Made by a program: the position numbers and the translations under genes. A stretch of 33,822 bases of DNA, from the NCBI GenBank assembly GCA_022799835.1, contig JAAWPF010000002.1, forward strand, positions 1 to 33,822, read 5' to 3'. This stretch comes from Lawsonibacter sp. Lineage in GTDB: Bacteria > Bacillota > Clostridia > Oscillospirales > Oscillospiraceae. The notes under the pieces are model-generated. The model worked only from the letters and a program-made list of their open reading frames with translations. It did not search any database and had not been told where the DNA came from. Shown here in pieces: positions 28,970 through 33,822 of this stretch. How positions within the stretch are numbered: the stretch's first letter is position 1; the number at the start of each line of letters is the position of its first letter.

Positions 28970-30193
28970 ATGGCACTCATTGTACAAAAATTTGGCGGCA
29001 GCTCGGTGGCCGACGCGGATAAGGTCCGCAATGTAGCCCGCATCGTCACCGAGACCTACCGCAAGGGCCACAGCGTGGTGGTGGTCCTGTCCGCCCAGGG
29101 GGACACCACCGACGACCTGATCGAAAAGGCCAGGGAAATCAACCCAAAGGCCTCCAAGCGGGAGATGGACATGCTGCTGGCCACCGGCGAGCAGATCTCC
29201 ATCGCCCTGTGCGCCATGGCCATCGAGCACATGGGGTATCAGGTCATCTCGCTGACCGGCTGGCAGGCGGGGATGCTCACCGACTCGGCCTACTCCTCCG
29301 CCCGCATCAAGCGCATCCGCACCGAGCGCATCCGGAAGGAGCTGGACAAGCGGAAGATCGTCATCGTGGCTGGCTTCCAGGGCATCAACAAGTATGACGA
29401 TATTACCACCCTGGGCCGGGGAGGCTCCGATACCTCCGCCGTGGCCCTGGCCGCCTCTCTCCACGCCGACCTGTGCCAGATCTACACCGATGTGGACGGC
29501 GTCTACACCGCCGACCCGCGGAAGGTGACCGGGACCCACAAGCTGGACGAGATCACCTACGACGAGATGCTGGAGCTGGCCAGCCTGGGGGCCCAGGTGC
29601 TCCACAACCGCTCGGTGGAGATGGCCAAGCGGTACAATGTCAATCTGGAGGTGCTGTCCAGCTTCAGCGGAAAGCCCGGTACAAAAGTGAAGGAGGTCGT
29701 CAAGACGATGGAAAAAACACATGTCAGCGGCGTGGCCAAGGACAAGGACGTGGCCCGCATCGCTCTGGTAGAGCTGGCCGACCAGCCCGGTATTGCCTTT
29801 AAGATTTTCTCCCTGCTGGCCCAGAAGGGGATCAACGTGGACATCATTCTCCAGTCCATCGGCCGGGACGACAGCAAAGACATCAGCTTCACCGTGGCCC
29901 AAGGTGATGCCCAGGCTGCCCGGGAAGTGATGGAGGAGCACAAGGATTCCATCGGCTGCAAGTCCATTGAGGTCAGTGAGGAGGTGGCCAAGGTGTCCAT
30001 CGTGGGCGCCGGCATGGTCAACAACGCCGGCGTGGCCTGCAAGATGTTCGAGGCCCTGTACTCCGCCGGCATCAACATCAACATGATCTCCACCAGCGAA
30101 ATCAAGGTCTCCGTCCTGGTGGCCGAGCGGGACGCCGACCGGGCCGTCCAGGCCATCCATGACCGCTTCTTCAGCGAGTTCGGCAACGCTTAA
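28970..30193 (+). CDS. lysC: Aspartate kinase
   Basis: A 407-residue enzyme phosphorylating aspartate at the first step of Lys/Met/Thr synthesis. It has the kinase signature VQKFGGSSVADADK at residues 5-18, GRGGSDTSAVALA (about 147-159), the TDVDGVYTADPR nucleotide region, and two ACT domains in the C-terminal third (SIVGAGMVNNAGV, ININMISTSEIKVSVLV). These fit the monofunctional, feedback-regulated beta/alpha-type enzymes. An internal start for a separate small subunit, as in Bacillus, is conceivable near ATG 29709, but has not been examined. TAGGGGGA is the ribosome-binding site. Confidence 0.96.
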   Translation: MALIVQKFGGSSVADADKVRNVARIVTETYRKGHSVVVVLSAQGDTTDDLIEKAREINPKASKREMDMLLATGEQISIALCAMAIEHMGYQVISLTGWQAGMLTDSAYSSARIKRIRTERIRKELDKRKIVIVAGFQGINKYDDITTLGRGGSDTSAVALAASLHADLCQIYTDVDGVYTADPRKVTGTHKLDEITYDEMLELASLGAQVLHNRSVEMAKRYNVNLEVLSSFSGKPGTKVKEVVKTMEKTHVSGVAKDKDVARIALVELADQPGIAFKIFSLLAQKGINVDIILQSIGRDDSKDISFTVAQGDAQAAREVMEEHKDSIGCKSIEVSEEVAKVSIVGAGMVNNAGVACKMFEALYSAGININMISTSEIKVSVLVAERDADRAVQAIHDRFFSEFGNA

Positions 30194-30202
30194 ACGACAA
30201 AC

Positions 30203-30230
30203 AGGCCGCCCGATGGGCGGCCTTGCTTAT
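30203..30230 (+). terminator. Terminator after lysC
   Basis: AGGCCGCCC and GGGCGGCCT form a perfect 9-bp stem with a GAT loop, followed by TGCTT. The T tract is weak. It also lies just beyond the convergent DUF6199-like gene. Confidence 0.7.
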
Positions 30231-30236
30231 GCTCAG

Positions 30237-30437
30237 TCAAATAAATTGTACCACGATTCCCCCCAGCCCCGCCAGGATGCACATTATCCCGCCAAACCGG
30301 GTGCTGTAGATATACCACCTGGAGGGGGTTCCCACAGCGTCGCTTTTCCAGCTCTCTGACAGCTGGTAGATAAACTCCGGGAACAGCGCCATTACCAGGC
30401 CGCCAAAAATCAAAAAAATGCTCAGAACCAGATACAT
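30237..30437 (-). CDS. Small DUF6199-like membrane protein
   Basis: A 66-residue protein with two membrane helices (about 3-23 and 47-65). Between them lies ESWKSDAVGTPSRWYIYSTR, then FGG, resembling the KSD..EPS..Y..STRFGG core of the small DUF6199 family. No function is known. GGGAGG lies about 8 nt before the ATG and a near-consensus promoter precedes it. It is convergent with lysC and divergent from tatD. Confidence 0.75.
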   Translation of the reverse strand: MYLVLSIFLIFGGLVMALFPEFIYQLSESWKSDAVGTPSRWYIYSTRFGGIMCILAGLGGIVVQFI

Positions 30438-30450
30438 AAACCCGCCTCCC

Positions 30451-30479
30451 TTGATTTTTTTGCCGCGGTGGAGTATACT
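30451..30479 (+). promoter_or_regulatory. tatD promoter
   Basis: TTGATT (30451-30456), 17 nt, TATACT (30474-30479). Its predicted transcript starts near 30486, inside the opposing promoter for the DUF6199-like gene. Confidence 0.68.
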
Positions 30480-30485
30480 GCCTAT

Positions 30486-30514
30486 ATTATAACAGCCCTC
30501 CGGCGGACGGTCAA
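30486..30514 (-). promoter_or_regulatory. Promoter for the DUF6199-like gene
   Basis: The minus strand has TTGACC (30514-30509), 17 nt, TATAAT (30491-30486). It faces the tatD promoter; the two -10 elements are only 6 bp apart. Confidence 0.72.
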
Positions 30515-30537
30515 GCCGGTTTTAGGAGGAACCAACG

Positions 30538-31311
30538 ATGCGTTTATTTGATACTCACGCCCATTACGACTCGGGGGCCTTCAACGCCGACCGGCTGGAG
30601 GTGCTCTCCTCCATGCCTGAAAAGGGGGTGGAGCTGATTCTCAACCCGGGCTGCGATTTGGACAGCTCCCGGACGGCGGTGGAGCTGTCGGAGCGGTTCC
30701 CCTTTGTCTATGCCGCCGTGGGGGTTCATCCCTCCGACTGTGAGGGCTTCTCCCCGGATACCGTGGACGCCCTGCGCGCCCTGGCCGGCCGCCCCAAGGT
30801 GAAGGCTGTGGGAGAAATCGGCCTGGACTACTACTGGAAGGACAACCCCGCCCACGGCTTCCAGCAGGAGGTGTTCCATTCCCAGCTGGAATTGGCGGAG
30901 GAGTTAAAACTGCCTGTTATCGTCCACGACCGGGAGGCACACCGCGACTGTCTGGAGATTGTGAAGGCCCACCCCAATGTCACCGGGGTGTACCACTGCT
31001 ACTCCGGCAGCCTGGAGGACGCCAAGATCCTGGTCAAGCTGGGCTGGATGCTGTCCTTCACCGGGGTGGTCACCTATAAAAACGCCCGCCGGTCCCCGGA
31101 GGTCATCGACTGGCTGCCCATGGACCGCCTTATGATCGAGACCGACTCCCCCTACCTCACCCCCGAGCCCTTCCGGGGCCAGCGCAACGACTCAGGCAAG
31201 GTGTACCGGGTGGCGGAGACCATCGCTCAGGTGAAGGGGCTGGACGTGGAGGAGATTGCCCGGATTACGCTGGCAAACGGGAAAAGATTTTTTGGAATTG
31301 AGGGGAACTGA
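30538..31311 (+). CDS. tatD: TatD-family metal-dependent hydrolase/DNase
   Basis: A 257-residue TIM-barrel hydrolase. Metal ligands: HAH in DTHAHYD (residues 5-11), the Glu in VGEIGLDYYW, His in VHDREAH and YHCYSG, and the Asp in ETDSPYL. Family members are metal-dependent DNases and aminoacyl-DNA or peptide hydrolases; the exact substrate is not defined. AGGAGG precedes the ATG. Its stop is 1 nt from the start of a TatD-associated radical SAM gene, so they are an operon. Confidence 0.94.
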   Translation: MRLFDTHAHYDSGAFNADRLEVLSSMPEKGVELILNPGCDLDSSRTAVELSERFPFVYAAVGVHPSDCEGFSPDTVDALRALAGRPKVKAVGEIGLDYYWKDNPAHGFQQEVFHSQLELAEELKLPVIVHDREAHRDCLEIVKAHPNVTGVYHCYSGSLEDAKILVKLGWMLSFTGVVTYKNARRSPEVIDWLPMDRLMIETDSPYLTPEPFRGQRNDSGKVYRVAETIAQVKGLDVEEIARITLANGKRFFGIEGN

Positions 31312-31312
31312 A

Positions 31313-31933
31313 ATGACCATCACCTATGAATATGAGGGCGCGCTGTACGTCAACCTGACCAACAAGTGCAACTGCGCCTGTGAGTTCTGCCTGCGCCAGG
31401 GCAAGGCCCAGGGCTCCATCTATACCGAGGACTCCCTGTGGCTGGAGCGGGAGCCCACCCGCCAGGAGGCCCTGGACAGCTTCCTCAGCCGGGACGTCTG
31501 CTCCTACCGGGAGATTGTCTTCTGCGGCTACGGCGAGCCCACCTACCGGCTGGACGACCTGCTGTGGCTGGTGGACCGGTTGAAGGAGAAATTTGGTGAA
31601 AAGCTGCCCCCCGTGCGCATCAATACCAACGGCCACGCCAGCCTGATTCACGGCCGGGATGTCTGCCCGGAGTTGAAGGGGCGCATCGATACCCTGTCCA
31701 TCTCGCTGAACAACGACAACGCCGCCGACTACGCCGCCCTGTGCCACCCAGTCCAGGGGGAGGCGGCCTACCAGGCCATGCTGGATTTTGCCAAGGAGTC
31801 CGCCGCCTATGTCCCCAACGTGGTCATGACCATCGTGGACAAGGATAAGACTCCCCAGGAGATTGAGAACTGCAAAAAAATTGCGGAGAAGCTGGGTGTG
31901 AAGCTGCGCGTCCGCAGCTTTATTGACTCCTGA
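31313..31933 (+). CDS. TatD-associated radical SAM protein
   Basis: A 206-residue protein. The radical SAM cluster motif C19-x3-C23-x2-C26 is at NKCNCACEFCLRQG, with an extra C21; GYGEPT (about 79-84) is the GGE-like SAM motif, and LSISLNND fits a later barrel strand. The protein is smaller than most radical SAM enzymes and has no additional cluster domain. It matches the family that is found next to tatD in many Firmicutes; its reaction is unknown. ATG at 31313 is chosen, with GAGGGG 8 nt upstream; a longer in-frame version would overlap tatD. Confidence 0.9.
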   Translation: MTITYEYEGALYVNLTNKCNCACEFCLRQGKAQGSIYTEDSLWLEREPTRQEALDSFLSRDVCSYREIVFCGYGEPTYRLDDLLWLVDRLKEKFGEKLPPVRINTNGHASLIHGRDVCPELKGRIDTLSISLNNDNAADYAALCHPVQGEAAYQAMLDFAKESAAYVPNVVMTIVDKDKTPQEIENCKKIAEKLGVKLRVRSFIDS

Positions 31934-31972
31934 GCGCTCCGCCGGAAACCTGCTTTCAGGAGGTGAATTGCT

Positions 31973-33181
31973 GTGTTGGAGGTATCCGGACAGTATAATA
32001 CCGCAAAAATATTTACAGACGTAGTGGACCAGGCGTCCATCGCCCAGGTAATTACCCTGTGCAGCCAGGAGTTTGTCCAGGGGAGCCGCATCCGCCTGAT
32101 GCCCGATGTCCACGCCGGGGCGGGGTGTACCGTGGGCACCACCATGACCATCACCGACAAGGTGGTCCCCAACCTGGTGGGGGTGGACATCGGCTGCGGC
32201 ATGGAGACCGTCCGCCTGCGGGAGGACCATATGGAGATGCAGCGGCTGGACAAGGTGATCCGGGAGAAAATCCCCTCCGGCTTCGACATCCGGGACAGGG
32301 CCCACCGCTATGCTGACAGAATCAATTTGGAGGAACTGCGCTGTGCCCGCCATGTGGACCTGCTCCGAGCAGAGAAGAGCGTGGGCACCCTGGGCGGCGG
32401 CAACCACTTCATTGAGGTGGACCGGGATGACCAGGGGCGGCTGTACCTTATCGTCCACTCGGGCAGCCGGCATCTGGGACTCCAGGTGGCCAACTACTAC
32501 CAGAACGCCGGCTATCAGATGCTCAACCGCTCCGACCCCCAGGCGGAACAGGCGCTGATCGCGGAATTGAAGGCCCAGGGGAAGGAAAAGTCCATCCAGA
32601 AGGAACTGAAAAAGCTGCGCAATACCAAACGCACCGCTATCCCCAAGCCGCTGGCCTATGTCTCCGGGGCGCTGTTTGACGACTACCTCCACGACATGGA
32701 GATTGTCCAGCGGTTCGCCGCCCTGAACCGCCAGGCCATGGTGGATGAGATTTTGAAGGGCATGAAGTTCCGCGCTGACGACCAGTTTACCACCATTCAC
32801 AACTATATCGACACCGGCGAGATGGTGCTGCGCAAGGGGGCTGTCTCCGCCAAGTCGGGGGAGCGGCTGCTCATCCCCATCAACATGCGGGACGGCTCCC
32901 TCATCTGCACCGGCCTGGGCAACGAGGACTGGAACTGCTCCGCCCCCCACGGGGCGGGCCGGCTGATGAGCCGGGCGGAGGCCAAACAGTCCTTCACTGT
33001 CTCCGCCTTCAAGAAGGAGATGGACGGTATCTACACCACCTCGGTGGGCGCCGCCACCCTGGACGAGTGCCCCATGGCCTATAAGCCCATGGAGGCCATC
33101 GTGGACAACATCGCCCCCACCGCCAGAATTGAGCAGACCATCCGCCCGGTCTACAACTTCAAGGCCGGGGACGGGGAATAA
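31973..33181 (+). CDS. rtcB: RNA-splicing ligase RtcB
   Basis: A 402-residue GTP- and Mn2+-dependent ligase joining 2',3'-cyclic phosphate and 5'-OH RNA ends. Metal and GMP-site motifs: MPDVHAGAGCTVG, VGVDIGCGM, GGGNHFIE, VHSGSRHLG and CSAPHGAGRLMSR with the guanylylated histidine. Length is typical of the shorter bacterial form. The GTG start at 31973 is backed by AGGAGGTGA (31958-31966), almost perfectly complementary to 16S rRNA, at 6-nt spacing. The archease cofactor and RtcA are not in the window. It may be in the tatD operon (39-nt gap). A weak hairpin CCGCC/GGCGG follows at 33186-33199. Confidence 0.96.
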   Translation: MLEVSGQYNTAKIFTDVVDQASIAQVITLCSQEFVQGSRIRLMPDVHAGAGCTVGTTMTITDKVVPNLVGVDIGCGMETVRLREDHMEMQRLDKVIREKIPSGFDIRDRAHRYADRINLEELRCARHVDLLRAEKSVGTLGGGNHFIEVDRDDQGRLYLIVHSGSRHLGLQVANYYQNAGYQMLNRSDPQAEQALIAELKAQGKEKSIQKELKKLRNTKRTAIPKPLAYVSGALFDDYLHDMEIVQRFAALNRQAMVDEILKGMKFRADDQFTTIHNYIDTGEMVLRKGAVSAKSGERLLIPINMRDGSLICTGLGNEDWNCSAPHGAGRLMSRAEAKQSFTVSAFKKEMDGIYTTSVGAATLDECPMAYKPMEAIVDNIAPTARIEQTIRPVYNFKAGDGE

Positions 33182-33200
33182 AAAACCGCCCTGCGGCGGC

Positions 33201-33229
33201 TTGACAGGACAGCGGTAAGCGGCTATAAT
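33201..33229 (+). promoter_or_regulatory. Consensus promoter antisense to the small toxin-like gene
   Basis: TTGACA (33201-33206), 17 nt, TATAAT (33224-33229): a perfect consensus promoter. No plus-strand gene starts within about 470 nt. The transcript would start near 33236 and run antisense through the small minus-strand ORF, probably to the hairpin at 33565-33598. Confidence 0.8.
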
Positions 33230-33334
33230 AAACACAAGGGGGCGGTCAGCCGGGTGTCAGACGACTGGCGGTCAATCTTCAGACAAGTTTATAGCTTGAG
33301 AAAATGCCGTCTTTCGCTGAGGTTCGGGGGGCGG

Positions 33335-33412
33335 CTACTTCTTTAGGTTATGGCCTAATTGGATTGCCGCAAGGATAAGCATAAGTAACGCTATGATCTC
33401 GCCTGCGCTCAT
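33335..33412 (-). CDS. 25-residue hydrophobic peptide, candidate type I toxin
   Basis: A minus-strand ORF encoding MSAGEIIALLMLILAAIQLG followed by HNLKK and a TAG stop. It has one hydrophobic helix of about 16 residues, with a short polar start and a Lys-Lys end, like the small membrane peptides of type I toxin-antitoxin loci (TxpA/BsrG/holin-like toxins). AGGAGGTGA, as strong as the rtcB site, lies 5 nt before the ATG. It has its own extended -10 promoter, and a consensus promoter drives RNA from the opposite strand. The arrangement is the main support; the toxin function is an inference. Confidence 0.6.
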   Translation of the reverse strand: MSAGEIIALLMLILAAIQLGHNLKK

Positions 33413-33468
33413 CGGCCTCACCTCCTGAGTCTTGCTGAGGATCAGCCCCGCCTCTCTTGCTTGAGGAC

Positions 33469-33497
33469 GGTATACCAAATTTCACCAAGAAGAGCAA
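33469..33497 (-). promoter_or_regulatory. Promoter for the toxin-like peptide gene
   Basis: The minus strand has TTGCTC (33497-33492), 17 nt, TATACC (33474-33469), with TGG forming an extended -10. The leader of about 50 nt contains CCTCA, which can pair with TGAGG right after the AGGAGG site. Confidence 0.6.
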
Positions 33498-33564
33498 GCT
33501 GTAGGGCCGGATTTAGCACTCCGGCTTTCTGTTTGTGAACGAAATGTAAATCATTTTCCTTTGA

Positions 33565-33598
33565 CCCCAAATTTTTTCAAATTAGGGGTTGATTTTTT
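33565..33598 (+). terminator. AT-rich hairpin upstream of the groES promoter
   Basis: CCCCAAATTT and AAATTAGGGG pair at 9 of 10 positions around TTTC, followed by TTGATTTTTT. It resembles a terminator for plus-strand RNA from 33201. It overlaps the groES -35 element (33589-33594), so a regulatory role is also possible. Confidence 0.55.
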
Positions 33599-33617
33599 GG
33601 CTCAGAGCGGTTATTAT
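33589..33617 (+). promoter_or_regulatory. groES(-groEL) promoter
   Basis: TTGATT (33589-33594), 17 nt, TATTAT (33612-33617). The start near 33624 is 5 nt before the CIRCE element. Confidence 0.75.
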
Positions 33618-33628
33618 CTTAGATGAAC

Positions 33629-33655
33629 TTAGCACTCGAAAGTTTTAAGTGCTAA
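33629..33655. promoter_or_regulatory. CIRCE operator (HrcA binding site)
   Basis: TTAGCACTC, 9 nt, AAGTGCTAA: the classic CIRCE inverted repeat with one change (consensus right arm GAGTGCTAA). It lies just after the groES transcription start, where HrcA represses in Firmicutes. Confidence 0.95.
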
Positions 33656-33676
33656 ATCCAAATTTGTTAATCCTAA

Positions 33677-33822
<146 letters not shown>

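Larger units (their letters stand above)
33236..33598 (+). ncRNA. Predicted antisense RNA (candidate type I antitoxin)
   Basis: Inferred from the consensus promoter upstream and the terminator-like hairpin at 33565-33598, with complementarity to the entire toxin-like mRNA including its ribosome-binding site. An earlier end near 33345, after the GCCGTC/GGCGGC stem, is also possible. No expression evidence is available. Confidence 0.4.

Noticed and set aside
32282-32288. TTCGACA, a reverse-strand Spo0A-box core
   Set aside because: It lies in the middle of the rtcB coding sequence and is explained by codons for Phe-Asp-Ile. Kept only as a measure of chance matches.

Overview
The window is GC-rich, with strong Shine-Dalgarno sites and short intergenic gaps. 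It encodes spo0A, a HydABC-type [FeFe] hydrogenase, a reverse rubrerythrin with rubredoxin, a PerR/Fur-type repressor and a CIRCE-controlled groES. This combination points to an anaerobic, high-GC member of the Clostridia, most likely Oscillospiraceae (Flavonifractor/Lawsonibacter-like). That assignment is an inference from gene content and style, not from a marker-gene search. There is no phage, IS element, CRISPR array, rRNA or tRNA. This is mainly core chromosome.

Layout. 1-3195 (+): the end of asnA, a stand-alone methionine-synthase activation-domain protein and a short metH, with overlapping reading frames. 3296-5672 (+): a membrane-anchored GH25 lysozyme, spo0A and a small TSCPD-domain protein, each with its own promoter. 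5717-8194 (-): an acyltransferase-3-like membrane protein and a CLC anion transporter. 8388-9290 (+): a CBS/CorC-type protein. 9349-13604 (-): a diguanylate cyclase, murC and rsmI. 13704-14318 (+): a TrmN6-type methyltransferase. 14381-18466 (-): hydC-hydB-hydA. 18684-20659 (+): a DedA/TVP38-like membrane protein, then an oxidative-stress operon (perR-like, reverse rubrerythrin, rubredoxin). 20879-21523 (+): deoC. 21574-23796 (-): a membrane-anchored foldase, a 6S RNA-like structured RNA and a DUF1292 protein. 24064-26832 (+): a class A penicillin-binding protein with an Asp-Pro-Asn repeat tail. 27049-30193 (+): ACT-domain protein, homoserine dehydrogenase and aspartokinase, with palindromic repeats in the gaps. 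30237-30437 (-): a small DUF6199-like membrane protein. 30538-33181 (+): tatD, a TatD-associated radical SAM protein and rtcB. 33182-33706: a candidate type I toxin-antitoxin locus, a terminator-like hairpin, and the groES promoter with CIRCE. 33707 to the end: start of groES.

The genes form several small functional sets: methionine synthesis with a split MetH; cell-wall synthesis and turnover (murC, PBP1A, GH25); H2 metabolism; O2/peroxide defence under a probable PerR operator; the aspartate-family amino-acid branch; and RNA modification and repair (rsmI, trmN6, rtcB).

The least ordinary observations are these. Spo0A has Glu where the phosphorylated Asp should be and has also lost one acidic-pocket Asp. 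0A-box-like sites lie at spo0A itself and at the neighbouring lysozyme. An unlabelled 25-residue hydrophobic peptide gene faces a consensus promoter in an arrangement typical of type I toxin-antitoxin loci. A 6S RNA-like fold follows DUF1292. The rubredoxin has a CxC rather than CxxC first metal knuckle. Two promoters face each other at tatD.
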